Shown piece by piece: positions 33,415 to 45,429 of a DNA stretch of 64,000 nt. The notes below the pieces were generated by a model. It was given only the letters and a program-made list of their open reading frames with translations, had not been told where the DNA came from and did not search any database. Position 1 is the first letter of the stretch. Every line of letters starts with the position of its first letter. Source of the DNA: Euphorbia lathyris (taxonomy: Eukaryota; Streptophyta; Magnoliopsida; Malpighiales; Euphorbiaceae); the NCBI RefSeq assembly GCF_963576675.1, contig NC_088917.1, positions 79,222,610 to 79,286,609 on the forward strand. Reading direction: 5' to 3'. The translations under genes were made by a program, and so were the position numbers.

Positions 33415-34059
33415 TAATACTAATACATACATATTTTTTGTTTTAATTCATTTTCGGTCAGTTAGCCATAGTTTGTGGAATCCCATCGGTTTCAGTTAAC
33501 TTCTTTCTGGGATTGGTTTCGGTTTGATTTCTGGATTTTTCGGTCTTTCCAGCGTGCACCCCTAGTGCGCGTGCATGACAAGCATAGTTTTTTTTTCTTG
33601 ACTCGGTATGAGTCCTTCTGAGTAGACACATTTGTGGAAGAAAGTAAAATTCTGCCAATTTATCGAGAGGTAGTAGCTTTCTGAGTATGTTTTGTATGGA
33701 TGGCATTAGTTTTTCATTTTCATTTGTTGTGTTTACTTATCTTACCTTGTATATAGATTATTGGAAATTATGGTTTGATGGAAGTGGAAGTTCCTGTGGA
33801 CTAAATGCTGGCCATATTCATAGGCAATAATTCCATTTGATATTTTCAATTGTTGAATTGGTGATTTCCTTCCTCTTATGAGGGCGAATAGGTGGAAACT
33901 TCACGATCCTTTAAATGATTATACAGATAGAATTTGGAAAAAGGTTCAATATTAGCAATAAGTAGTTGCAACTACAAAAGTTCATGGAGATTTGTAATTG
34001 TGGTTAATAAGATACATCGGAATCCTCAAATAAGGAAAAAGTAGAAAGTGAGATGGGCA
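33415..34059. other. No gene seen
   Basis: This is AT-rich sequence with only short incidental ORFs. I see no recognisable domain, RNA gene or clear repeat boundary. Confidence 0.5.
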
Positions 34060-34500
34060 AAGTTAGCTTGTGATAAGGATATTATAGTCATTCCTCTTTA
34101 AGCTGTAGATAATCAAGAATTAAAGGCACTTGTATTTTAAATTCAAAAACTTATCTCTTCCTATTTTGCTGTAACCAATACTTTCTATTTTCTTGTAATT
34201 GATGCTTCCTGTACAGCCTTTATATTCGGCCAACTTCAATGAGAATCCCACTGAGTGTTTGAATTCGTATCAAGAGCTGTTGAGGTTTAACAACTCTGTT
34301 CTCACACTTTTTTCCCTGCAAAATCTCAGTTACGGCTTCCATGGCTAACGGCACATGCTCTCCTCCTCAATCTGATTCTCTCCCATTTTCTTCCCTTACC
34401 TCCCAAATCTCCAACAAATTAACTCCCACAAATTTTCTTATATGGAAAACACAAATCTTACCTTTACTAAAAGGCCACAAATTAGGAAATCACATAAACT
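34060..34500 (+). mobile_element. Relic of a copia LTR and gag start
   Basis: An LTR-end-like stretch (TTTATATTCGGCC, ..AATGAGAATCC) leads to a degenerate initiator-Met PBS (CGTATCAAGAGC, about 34268-34279). A gag-like start follows at ATG 34341 (MANGTCSPPQSD). It continues to a TPTNFLIWKTQILPLLKGH segment, the conserved opening of plant copia gag (N[FY]L.WK.Q.LPLL.G). The frame ends at about 34501. The LTR left border is a guess. Only this fragment remains. Confidence 0.6.
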
Positions 34501-35150
34501 GATTATGCACAAAAGGTTGGCACTTAAAGTTAAGACTGATTTGTTTCAATGTTTGCATTTAACTTCTCTCTTCCAATAAGATGTTCACCAGGCCCAGCTG
34601 ATCGTTTTGACAATTTCCTTGCATAATCACCAATTAACATATTGTATATCTACCTTGTTTCGATAAACGTAGCACATATATCTAAACCCTTAACATTTTT
34701 CTGATGCTCTTATTGTATTTGCAAATGCAGTTAATCATGCACTCCCTTCAGCTCCTATCCAGAGGTGGATCGTTGCTTGGAGGCATTGGTTCAACCATAG
34801 CTCATATATGCTATAAGAGTCACATTTGCAAAGGTGGACTTCACGATGATGATAATGAAAATTATCCCGTTTGAGAAGTCAAATTTGCAAGGGAATTCAT
34901 GCTTAAGAAAAATATATAACTTTTTGTATAGCTTGTGTAGACGTGACTATATTTTTTGTTGTATCTTTTTGTCATCTATAAATTTTTGTGGACAATGTGA
35001 TGATGATACATTAAATTACTTTAATGTAACTAGTTATGAATGGTTTTTCATATGTAAAAAACATATATATTACCTAATTAATTATGGCTAATGTATGTAG
35101 TTTTCTATTTGTGTTATATAGTACTCCAATTTTGTGTTTATAATATATAT
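34501..35150. other. No gene seen
   Basis: AT-rich sequence with incidental ORFs only, such as one at 34834-35091 that shows no recognisable domain. Confidence 0.45.
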
Positions 35151-35154
35151 AAGA

Positions 35155-35549
35155 CTTAATACCCTCCCAGCCCCCTCAAGTTGGCCCAATACTGCAAATG
35201 ATCCCGTACTTACACTTTTAATAAGTAACCCCCCAATTTCCTTATTTCGAACAAATAACCCATCAAATAGGTTATTTCAGGAGTTTTTTTGTTCTTTACT
35301 TAATGTATCACTAGATTTGTTAAATGTAGCAACCTATAAGTTGAAATCTTTTATTTCTGATGTAATATTATGTTGAATGTTTTTTGGAGTTTATGGGTTA
35401 TTTGTTCTAATTGAGCAATTTGAGAGGTTATTTGTTCGAAATAAGCAAGTTAGGGGGGGGGGGGGGGGGGAGGGTTACGTGTTAAAAGTGTAAGTACGAG
35501 GGTCAGTTGCAGTATTGGGACAACTTAAGGAGGATGTGAAGGTATTAAG
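35155..35549. repeat. Foldback MITE with poly-G tract
   Basis: Long imperfect inverted arms have matched ends CTTAATACC and GGTATTAAG. They share blocks such as GTACTTACACTTTTAA / TTAAAAGTGTAAGTAC and TTATTTCGAACAAATAACC / GGTTATTTGTTCGAAATAA. The right arm contains an uninterrupted run of about 17 G (35453-35470), where the left arm has CCCCCC. It is non-coding. No clear TSD is seen, so the superfamily is open. Confidence 0.68.
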
Positions 35550-35609
35550 CCTATATATAATAATAAAATGATAATAATAATAATATAATATATTACGTAC
35601 TATTGTATA

Positions 35610-36095
35610 TATTTATTGCTACAACAAGTTGTTGCCAAAATTAAATCAATTTGTAATTAAAAATATTTATTTATGGAAACAAATTTAGTTGTTTTAAAAA
35701 ATAATTTTGGCAACATACAAGTTGTTACTGTTAATATAATATTAGCAATAACCACGATTGTTGTAAAACTTCAAAATGTATAGCTACAATATGAATTGTT
35801 GTGAAAACGCATAATATACAGTAGCATAATATGTTGTTTCGAAAAGTCTACATATATGACAACGACACAACTTGTTGCAAAATATAAAAAATCTTCGGCA
35901 ACGACACATATTGTTACACAAAATATATTTAATTTTTTAACATTTAGTCCATATTTCGCAACAACAAACGTTTTGCAACAACGCGTGTTGTTGCCATTAT
36001 ATATTTTGTGCAACAGTATGATGTCGTTGTAGTAGCATTTAGTAACAGAATGTTTCTCCACAACTTAAAGTCGTTGCGGAACATGTGTAGCGGTG
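35610..36095. repeat. CACTA-like subterminal repeat fragment
   Basis: A dense set of TTGTTGC/GCAACAA motifs in both orientations (for example about 35624, 35873, 35958, 35986) resembles the subterminal arrays of CACTA elements. A related block lies in intron 1 of the terpene synthase gene (about 42020-42319), where a CACTA end is visible. Clean termini are not seen here. Confidence 0.5.
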
Positions 36096-37600
36096 AATAA
36101 ATCAGGTTTACTAATGCACATGCTTAGCACAGCCAATAATAGGTAAATGCATCACACAACTGTTCGTATTACTCAAGAATGTTCAGAATTTATGGTTCAG
36201 GTCTCTTTCATCTTAGGTCACTAAGGCCCGATCTCATATACACCAAAGATACTATGAGCACAAAATAAACAAGTCTCTTTACATCATTTATACCCACACA
36301 TTAAGCTTATGAAAAGCATTTCATAAAAGAAAACCCTAATGCATGACTATTCGCGTCTGCATCCCTAGTGACACATGTAAATAGATATTTCCGCAACTCA
36401 AGAGCACTCTCATGCAAAAGCTTGGTCAAGTCTAAGCATTTAAGAACTCTATTCACAATCATTCCTAAGAAAAATTCTTCATTAATAAAACAAAAGTACT
36501 TAGAAAGACCAACCAAAGCTGGTTGGACCTCTTAAGAAGACTACTCACTCATTGTCATGAGTGAACAACCACTTGGCGAAATAAAAAAAACTCCTCTGAG
36601 GTTGGAGCTTTAACTTCTGTAATAACTATGGTGTCTTTCGGATCAGACGCCTTCAGCAACCACATAAGTTTCCTTAAATACTTACACAAAATAAAACCTA
36701 GATATAAGTGTAAAAACGCTAAACAACTGTTCCTTACAAAAATAAGATCAAATCATAGACGTAGGACCCATTTCTGCCGTGAATAAGCTGTATTGCGCTT
36801 CTATGAAGCTGTTCAGGAGGAATCCTCCTTGAAATGTTATTTTGGGCTGTTTCTTCCGTGAATGGATGAAGACGAGTCTTTTAAATGTGTTTTTCCATTA
36901 ATGGCTTGCCTCACAATCTCGTCTATCTTGCTCGTATCAACTACATAGGTGATGGCTCACCGGGATTGACAACCGGAAAACCATAGGAATTGACAAGCCA
37001 CGTCACTTATGGGCCCTAGTTTATGAATATATTAGAATTAGCATCGTCTTAAGAGGGAATCGTGATCTAAGTACTTAACAGAGTTGGTCGGTTTATATAT
37101 AATCGTCTTTGCAAGAGTAAATTGTTACTTGTGTATAATCTGAAATATTGTTTGTTACGTATTGTAACTTAACGTAATCTGTTTCATCACATGAGGGTTG
37201 TAAACTAAGAGCTGTCTCATATATAGCCTAAGAGTAGTTCATAGTTGCTACACAAACCAAACCAACAGTATCACCACCTAGATAACATTGTAAAACCGAG
37301 TAGTTTGGTACTTATCGGTGTAAATCATGTGGATTCGATACCTGGACTTAACCATAGTACAGTAATCCCTTAGTTGCATTAGAGTGTGTGCTCGAATGAA
37401 TTAGCTCAGTTGCTTCTCAACGCATCAGCAAGTTCTCCTGAGTTCTCCCATTTATGCATTATGTTTTATTGACTATTATATCACTACCTATTTACTATTT
37501 TGTCATTTAGCCTATTTACTAGATTGTCATTAGTTTATTTGTAACCATTTTACCAATAATGATTTAAGTTATGTTAGTGGTGAATTGCGAGGTATTGTCT
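36096..37600. repeat. LTR-like retrotransposon debris
   Basis: No coding frame is supported. The block at about 36945-37080 (GGATTGACAACCGGAAAACC, AATTGACAAGCCACG, GGGCCCTAGTTT) closely resembles the centre of the palindromic element (29465-29590). The following ~350 bp have the look of an LTR tail (GTGTAAATCATGTGGATTCG). This suggests a fragment of the same LTR family, but termini and TSD were not found. Confidence 0.45.
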
Positions 37601-38016
37601 CATTTCTAACATAGGATTGTACAGGTATAAAAGCCTCAATTGTTGTAAAAGATGCAACTTTTATGAATAAAATACATTTTTCTCCATCGGAGGCTAAGGT
37701 TTCAAACTTCTGAGGATTATTTCCTTTTAGTTTAGCTAAAGACCAGTCATTTTTTTATTTGTTTAAGATCAAAAGTACAACATCATTTCATATTCATACT
37801 ATTAGAACTAATATTCTAATACAGTGTTATCTATATTATTCTAGCTCATCTTATGTTTGAGGCCATATTTAAGCTGAAAGATAGAGCCAAAAAAGAATAA
37901 GAGAATAATAATAAAATGGCTTAAGGAAATAAGATGATAGGAGAGAATGACCATTACACTTATTGAAAAAACATCACAATACGAGTAAGGATTACATCAT
38001 ATAAACAATGTTGATA

Positions 38017-41000
38017 TTACATTGGAAGTGGATTAATCAACAATGATGTGATAAGTGGTTTCATATTGTGTGCATAGGTATACAAATCAATGTCTTTGTT
38101 TAAACAAAAAAGCATACTGGCGCGAGCATAGTTGAAAGTGTACTTAAGCAACATCCTCGATATAGTAGTTGGCTTCATCAATTCTTCATTCATTTCTTTC
38201 CATTTATTTTCTAGTATTTTGAATATTGCTTCAGTGGCCTCATCTTCTGACACACCATATTGTATTGTATAACAATCAATAGCTTTAGGAAAGTCTCCTC
38301 TCTTTGTCTCATTCTTCCAACAAAAAAAAACAATTGTTTTTATTAAAGCATGGCTTTTGGCTTAATACTTAATTAAATATATAAATTTGTAACATTTTAC
38401 TAGTTGACACCCAATATTTATACATGAACCTATCACACACGTAAACCATGTTTGAGAACCTATATCACTTAAAACTAATACATAAGTGCATATTAGTTTT
38501 TAGCTTATTAGTAACACAACTAAAAAATTCTAGTTGTGTAAAAACAATCCACTTATTCGTATAAGTCAATATATTTAACATAAATTTTTTAACCTGAATA
38601 TGATCAACTAATATTTTTAAATTCAGAGCTTATTTTTAGTATTTATCAAATAACTATATAATTTAATATTTTAGGCATTTGTAACGTTCAACACTTACAA
38701 TTTAGTATTTATTTTTTCAGCATTTATTTCTAGTTTTATGAAACACCACCTTAAACTAAAACTTTTTATCATTTGTCACCCTGAACTTATTAATTTTGGA
38801 CTTTAAGACCCTTATTTGTTGAATTGGAAAACTTCATATAAAATCCACGTTACATGTTTGATCAAATTTGAAACGTTCCAAATCAAAAAAATATGGTAAG
38901 CCTAAATAACAAAGAAAATTTGAAATCTTCCAAATCAAGGTGTCAAACGAAAAAAAATTCAAGTATTTTTTTTTAGTAAAGTTGGAGGCTACTCAGAAAC
39001 AAATCGGGTCCAAATTGGAAAAAAAATAACAAAGTCTCAAATAATACAACAGCATAAAAAGGATAACCGACATAAATGAATCCTAGTATAAGTATGTGAT
39101 AGTATCAAGTATAAGTGCATGATATCAATTGACATATAAGTGGCTTGTGGTTTGTTTTTTTTTTTTTTTTTGTAGATAGGTTCTTGTGCTTTGTTTTTGA
39201 GCAAATAAAGGATTGTACTTATCTCTGTTTGCGGAATTGAGGAAGAGACACAAACGGAGTCAAAATCGATGATGTGTCCAAGGGCAGTTTTGCCATTTTA
39301 AAAACTTGGTATATATTAACCTTTCAAATTTATATACCGATTTTTTAAAATGGCAAAACTGTCCTTGGACACGTCATCGATTCTGACTCCGTTTGTGTCT
39401 CTTCCTCAATTCCGCAAACGGAAGTACAATCCTTTATTTGCTCAAAAACAAAGCACAAGAACCTATCTGCAAAAAAGTGAAACCACAGTGCATTTATATG
39501 AAAATAACCCTTGATAAAAGGCTACAAATTTGGACGTGTAATTATGTTTAAAGCCTACAACTTTTCCTTCTATTCAAAGATGCATGAACTAAAATTGATC
39601 AAATTAATTGATTAAAGTAACATACCTTTATAACGTCATTGAGGAAACGAGTATACAATTTGGCACCAATAATAATTTTCGAATCATTTCGTATCCACAA
39701 CATTTCCTTCATACCCATATTCTCAACTCCAAGAATAAATGCTGATGTAAGAATGTCATAAGTGCTTGTAACTTTTCCATTTCTCATATACTCATCAAAG
39801 GAGGGCGCTTTTCTTTCTTTTTGCCAAATTGTCTCAATATTGTAGGCCATCGCCAACTCTAGCATCTGTTAATTAATCGATAACTTAATAAGTTATGATA
39901 TATATATATATATAATTCTTAAGGAGAAACCACATCACCATTTACTCTAGTTTCTTTTACATGTCATTTTGACCCTAATTCAACAACAGCAAAATTGGTG
40001 GAGATTTTACATGGGTAAGAAGTGGCACTTATAAAAATTATCCCTATACTTAACTTATAAATAGATAATATGTATATATATACCATTTCACTTGCAAAAG
40101 TTGTTTTACAAGAACATCCTTGATTTTCATCATTCTCTGTTAATTCAAAGATAGCCTTGTAAATAAATTTCATAGGTTCTGGTAGTTTATCAACAACTTC
40201 TTTAGTGGGCCTGCATTTTGAAAAAAAGAAAAACATGTAAATTATGTATGTAACATAGTTAGAGAGGCACTTTTTCTATCTATCTACAAGTTACCTTTGT
40301 AGTGCCGCTGTAAAAAGTCGGAGTTCATCAATGGTACCATAAGAATCATAAGTATCGTCCAACATTGTTACCACAGTCACATACTTGGATATAAGTATCC
40401 GAGAAAGACTGTATTGTGGCTCGAAACAGGATCCGAGTGCCCACATATATCCTTCTACAAGTCTATCTCTTACATAAGGAAGGTTTTCCGCAACATTTAA
40501 ATTTTTCCACCAACTAAAAAATAATAGGAATATTTTTAATCTCTAGTACTTTTTAACGACTAGAAACAAATAAGAAATATCAATGTATGAGACCTAAACT
40601 TGCCCTTAAATTTTTTGGAGAAGTGAAAATATACTCCTAATATAAAAAATGGTTCAATTTTATCCTTAATGTGTTCAACTTAGAGTAATTTTGAGTTTCG
40701 ATAACAAAACTCATAAAACGAGACTTTTACATGCGTCCATAGACAAAGGTAGGATGACACGAGGTGTCGATACATCCCAAGCCATCAAGATGCCCCTACA
40801 TAACCCTCCATATTCATCTGCAGGGTATTGATTGCACCTAAACTGACGAGAGATTGTGTTTTTGCTTTCAGCAGCCCAAGCCAAAATAATGTTATTTTAT
40901 ACTAGGTAAGGAAATTTTTTTTAACTAATTCGGGATGGCCTTGGTTTATTTTATTCACTCTAAGGCACCAAAGGATGACTTTACCACTACGTGGGTCCAA

Positions 41001-42537
41001 AATTGTTCCACATTGTAAACGTGAAGGACTAACTTTTATCATTTCCTACATTAGGGTATGTCTACACTTCTCCATAAACTATTATTAATGGCAATTTTTT
41101 ACCTTATCCGAATATCCAAGATGATAATTACATACCTCGAGAGTAAAGATAACTCTTTTTTATAAAGTAATTGCAATCCATTGTAATCCAACTTAGCAAA
41201 TTTCAAAAGAGTTTGATCCACATATTCATCTTCTTCGTAAAACGAAATATATTGTAAAACATCAATTCTTTCAATGTTGCGATGGGATGCACACATCAAA
41301 CTATTCCTTATATGTTTTTGGAGACGGGGACTTGAATTTTCAGCTAAAATTTCCAAATGTTTCCGAGTGAAAGCAAGAGCATCATCTAACATATCTTCGC
41401 CATGAATCGCCAAAAAACATGCTTCATACAAGCTGAGAATACCTTTGACATCATTAGTGATACCTTCCTTGAATTCTCCATCTCCGTCTTTGAACTTCTT
41501 AAAGACATCTTATTTCGTAGGTTCATAATTAAGTCAAAATATATTGCTTTTAGAAATATTAATATGTGAAGAAATATATATATATATTAGTCTATTCTTG
41601 GAGAAACGTATGGGAGATAAGCACTTACCGCAAGTCATTTTGTATCCATATTGTCTTAAGATTCGAAATAAATTTGCGAGAATACAGAGGTCATAGTCAT
41701 TATCTTCCAAGAGTTTAGGAAGCCTGGTGAAAATATGAGCGAGTTGTTCATTGATTTCATCCTCAAAATGGTAGGATACACCAAGACGACATAACAAATT
41801 AATAAACTGAATGTTTTCTGTCAACTCTTTTGTAGAGTGAAGTAACATATTCTTCACCTTTACTTTCAATGCTTCCACCTCTTTGGAATGTGATTCCAAT
41901 TCCTGTGTAATTAAGGTATATTTATATTAGAGATAATAATAAAAACGAAAAAAATTCTTAAACTTCATCAATTATATATCAAACAAAAGCATTTAACTAT
42001 CAGGTCAATTAGTTCACAGATATAGCAACGTTATAGCTTGTTGCGATATGTTATAATATGTAGTAACGACATCATTGTTGCAAAAGATAAATTTCATTCC
42101 TCCACATACAGTCTAAATTCGGCAACAACTAAAATTTTGCAACAAGAGTGTTGTTGCCAATCATATATTTTTTGCAACAACCAAAAAGTCGTTGCGGAAA
42201 CCTTTAGCAACGGAATGTATCATAACAAGCGATTGTTGTTGCAAAAAATGCAAATTCGTGGCTGGAAATATTTTTCGTAACAATCTGCTTCGTTTCCAAA
42301 AATCAATTTTCTTGTAGTGTGTATATACTTCGAACTCAATGGACAAATACATGCACAAATTTGTTAGAGAAAATAGAGAAAAGAAGTTTATATATATACC
42401 GAATCATGTGGGCAAAGTGAAGCAAATGTTTGGCCCCAAACACTATTTGGAAGGTTTTTCAAACAACCACGAAAAATGTCTTGCTCTGGTGTTGTGGATG
42501 TCGGAACTGCCATATTTGCTTGGGTGTTGTTCGACAT
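38017..42537 (-). CDS. Terpene synthase, TPS-a-like (sesquiterpene synthase type)
   Basis: Seven exons on the minus strand: 42400-42537, 41629-41902, 41136-41508, 40295-40513, 40084-40210, 39626-39865, 38017-38313. All introns are GT-AG and phases agree throughout, giving 555 residues plus TAA. Exon number and the 219-bp exon 4 fit plant class III TPS genes. The start at 42537 ([11 protein letters not shown]) leaves no transit peptide; the ATG at 42513 is an alternative. [10 protein letters not shown] (about residues 31-40) matches the TPS-a lead-in. RDR is at 277-279 and the metal-binding DDTYD at 314-318. The expected enzyme is cytosolic and cyclises farnesyl diphosphate; the product is not predictable. 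Odd point: at the second metal site (453-461) the sequence is NDVIKNETK. The Ser/Thr and final Glu of (N/D)Dxx(S/T)xxxE are missing and the loop is about two residues short. No stop was found. Confidence 0.88.
39139..39497. repeat. Hairpin MITE in TPS intron 6
   Basis: Nearly perfect inverted arms (39171-39305 and 39341-39470) share TTGAGCAAATAAAGGATTGT and CACAAACGGAGTC, with a ~35-bp loop. It lies within the 1.3-kb last intron. Its transcript would fold into a long hairpin. Confidence 0.8.
40611..41079. repeat. MITE in TPS intron 3
   Basis: Terminal inverted repeats of ~35 bp bound this insert: TTTTTTGGAGAAGTGAAAAT at the left and ATGTCTACACTTCTCCATAAA at the right, with related flanking bases. 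It is non-coding and lies wholly within intron 3 (40514-41135). Confidence 0.6.
42020..42319. repeat. CACTA-derived MITE in TPS intron 1
   Basis: The right end reads TTTTCTTGTAGTG, the CACTA terminus inverted, at 42307-42319. The interior is full of TTGTTGC/GCAACAA motifs like 35610-36095. The left terminus is degraded. Confidence 0.6.
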
Positions 42538-42660
42538 TTCAGAATGGCAAAAATGCAATTTTTTGGGTAATCTGTCATGAAAAGTTTCAATTGTTGTCAA
42601 TTTGTTACTATATATCAGATATTAATATAAGATTTATGATTGAGCCTTAACTATAAAAGT
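42538..42660 (-). promoter_or_regulatory. TPS 5' flank with duplicated promoter-like module
   Basis: Upstream of the start, the minus strand contains CATGACAGATTACCC (about 42566-42580). The same short module, in better-preserved form with a TATAAATT, recurs at 44381-44410, 44558-44587, 48541-48570, 48639-48669 and 48960-48991. No good TATA box is visible in this proximal copy, so promoter position is uncertain. Confidence 0.4.
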
Positions 42661-42689
42661 TTCACCTTTTACTTGAAATGGTTCTACGA

Positions 42690-42910
42690 TACGGTATCAG
42701 AGCCTCTTGGACCAAACGGTTGAGGGTTGGAGTCTTGTCAATCTCATTAATTTGTGAAATTAAAAACACATGGTGGAATGAGCCTATGTTGTGTACGTTA
42801 CAAACCCAATGGACATTTGCATGTGGAATTAATGAAAAATGGACTTTTGAGTTGCTTAGGTGGCTCCTAGAAGTTAGGACTTGTATTTTTGGTTTAGCTT
42901 TTATATTTTA
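42690..42910 (+). repeat. TRIM- or LTR-type PBS fragment
   Basis: GGTATCAGAGCCTCTTGGAC at about 42695 carries the initiator-Met primer site. It is followed by GGTTGAGGGTTGGAGTC, a pattern common in short plant retroelements. No LTR pair was found, so it is a fragment at best. Confidence 0.35.
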
Positions 42911-43419
42911 GAGTGTAAAATTATATTTAAAAAATAATATAAAATAATATAAAAAGTTAATCAATCATTTTTTAAATAATTAATTAATTGCATAGTATTA
43001 ATATTTTATAGTTTAAGATGTAATGTGATATTAAATTCCAATACATATATCTCACTCTCTACATGATTTTACATCATACAAATTCTCACTCTAGAAGAAA
43101 ATATAAAGAATTTTCCTTGATATATAAAAATTAATTGGATTTCATTTTATTAAGTAAATTATATAGGTATAAAGTGTTTGGTAAGTATTGAGGAATAAAA
43201 CCTTGATGTCTATAATTATATGTAGAAGTCAATTTCCTGCTAATTTTGCTCCACATATGCCCCATCTAAGATATACATTTAGCCATATTATTATTAGAAG
43301 ATACTTGCATATTTAGTTTTTATGTTTAAAACCGTATATTAGCACTAATTTTAGTTATACGTGGATGCTAGTGGAGCTTAGATAACGTATATATGGAACT
43401 AAATTAACGAGAAATGTAT

Positions 43420-44040
43420 TGTTAGGTTTGTGATGCGGACATCTCCAACACGAGGATACAACAACGAGGAAAGAAGGACTTGTGAGGCCTTTCTCCCACA
43501 CCGATGTGTTACTAGGGCACACACCGTGTGGCAAAGTGGAAAGCTCCCTGGATTGGGAAGACTCATTTGCACATCGGATCAGCTATCTCCACACATCGTG
43601 TGACTAAGATAGAAGGGGCGCGCAGCACGAGTGAGGTTGGGTTGTGGTTTATCAAAGCCACACGGGGTGTCAAGATAGGTACGCGCTGTGTGGGCATAAC
43701 TTACTTGGCAAGGTGGTTGGGGACAAGAGCTGCCAGAATTCTGCGATCCCACATATCACTGTTTATGCCACTACTTACTGTTTTGTCATTTACGCTTATT
43801 TCCCTAAATACTATTTTAGCACCCTTTCCTATCTTACTCCTATGCTTTACTTTATGCTTGTTACTCTAGCTAGGTTGTTTTAGTAAAGAAGAACCAACTT
43901 TTATGAAATCAAATTATTTAAGCCTCCATTGGAGAAAGATATGTACCTCTTTGGGAGTAACTCCTTCAAGTTAAACTTGAGAAGAAATTCTTTCCTTGAT
44001 TTATGATTAAAATCAACAAGTTCGCGATTAAACCGTATCA
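43420..44040 (+). repeat. Solo-LTR-like element with ACACACCGTGTGG motifs
   Basis: This begins TGTTAGG and ends CCGTATCA. Between about 43510 and 43710 it carries imperfect palindromes ACACACCGTGTGG, CACACATCGTGTG and CACACGGGGTGTC. The A-rich tail region and the CCGTATCA end are shared with 60949-61478. No TSD or PBS was found. The ORF at 43528-43869 runs through the motifs and is not credible. Confidence 0.5.
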
Positions 44041-44239
44041 ATTTGTTATTATTGAGTATGGACTTTCTACGTGTAAAAACTATCGATGCTAACATTAATG
44101 GGAAAGTTTTATACATAAAGAAAATAAAATTTCTCTCCCTAATAATTATATGAATAATCATATGACTAATTTTATACTTTATCTTGTATATAAAAGAAAT
44201 TACATGTCTATATTTAATTGAACACATAGAGACAACGCT

Positions 44240-44375
44240 TTTACATACCGAATTGTGTGGGGCAAGTGAAGCAAAGGTTTGACCTCAAACGTTACGTAGA
44301 GTCTAAATTTGTATTTCGGTGTGAGAACGGCCATATTTGCTCTGGTTTTTGAGGATGGTAACAATGGATGTAACT
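44240..44375 (-). pseudogene. Relic of TPS exon 1
   Basis: On the minus strand, CAGAGCAAATATGGCCGTTC and CCTTTGCTTCACTTGCCCC, followed by CACAATTCGGTATG, match exon 1 and its splice donor of the gene at 42400-42537. The middle is diverged and frameshifted. No other TPS exon lies beside it. It is a partial duplicate in the same orientation, about 1.8 kb upstream of the gene. Confidence 0.75.
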
Positions 44376-44696
44376 TACCGAGTAATCTGTGATGCAATTT
44401 ATAGAGAGAACTCAATCTAGTTCATTGTGTAATAATAACATGTATTAACTTATTGAGCCCAAAGTTTCAATTATTGTCAAATTATCACTAAATAAAGTCA
44501 GAACATGCTTCAGACATGTTAAATCTAAGGATGGTAACAATGGATGTAACTTACCGAGTAATCTGTGATGCAATTTATAGAGAGAACTCAATCTAGTTCA
44601 TTGTGTAATAATAACATGTATTAACTTATTGAGCCCAAAGTTTCAATTATTGTCAAATTATCACTAAATAAAGTCAGAACATGCTTCAGACATGTA
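44351..44696. repeat. 177-bp tandem duplication upstream of the TPS relic
   Basis: Two essentially identical copies (44351-44519 and 44528-44696, offset 177 bp) begin AGGATGGTAACAATGGATG and end GCTTCAGACATGT. They include the TATAAATTGCAT-type module on the minus strand. Near identity suggests a recent duplication. Confidence 0.88.
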
Positions 44697-45064
44697 TTAT
44701 TAAATCTACATTTAATAATACATTTTCAAAACTCTAAGGAGAAAAAAAAGCAAAAACAAATTTCTTTTGAAAACACTGTCGCAGGATTTACTGGATTTGT
44801 TTATAATGAAAAATAAAGGGCTATTTTTGTAAATTTTTTTATAATGAAAACACTGTCCTGATAATCTACAGGCTGTAAGCGAATTGATAAATAAGGACTC
44901 TTTTAATAAAAATATTTTACTTAAAAAAAATTAAAATATATTTCAATACATTATAAATAAAAAAGTATTTTATTGGTATTACGTTCCTAAATACAATTGT
45001 CTATCCAAGACAGAATTTAGGTTTAATAAATTTTTATATTTAGTTGTTACAGAATCCACAAGTT

Positions 45065-45185
45065 TAGGGAGTTGGTGAGACACTTGCAAAGTTAAGAGAG
45101 ATAATCTACTTAGGGAGCTGGTGAGACACTTACAAAGTTCAGTGAACCAATCCACTATTTTGAACAAGTTCAGGGAGCTGGTAAT
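45065..45185. repeat. Short tandem repeat (about 54-bp unit)
   Basis: Two and a half imperfect copies of AGGGAGCTGGTGAGACACTT plus AAAGTT-type sequence. Non-coding. Confidence 0.7.
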
Positions 45186-45294
45186 ATATTAGGACGTCCT
45201 TTAAATGATAAAAGGTCTATAGAATATAGACATTGTATAAAGATATCACTGGATGATGTGAAAAACATTATACATCAATTGTTTCATTTTGTTT

Positions 45295-45365
45295 TTTATT
45301 GAAACAGCGATGAGAGCAGAGTGCACATATCCCAATTAGATTGGCACCCCCTTCAACGTCATGCA
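45295..45365 (-). repeat. LINE 3' tail fragment
   Basis: On the minus strand GGGGGTGCCAATCTAATTGG leads to ATTTCAATAAAAAAC-type A-rich sequence. It matches the LINE A 3' UTR signature (about 32550). Only the tail is present, as in a severely 5'-truncated insertion. Confidence 0.6.
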
Positions 45366-45429
45366 TCAGACAGACATATTACTAGGTGTCACTCATGCTC
45401 TCTATACGTGAATAACATTGATTTAGAAT

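Noticed and set aside
36307..36516. Candidate small gene in 36.3-36.5 kb
   Set aside because: No domain, and it is embedded in LTR-like debris.
43528..43883. ORFs of 79-113 codons with hydrophobic tails
   Set aside because: They run through LTR palindromes and polyadenylation-type sequence. No domain or signal supports them.
44200..44415. 71-codon ORF near the TPS relic
   Set aside because: It is partly in frame with the exon-1 relic but mixes in unrelated sequence. Treated as a pseudogene fragment rather than a gene.
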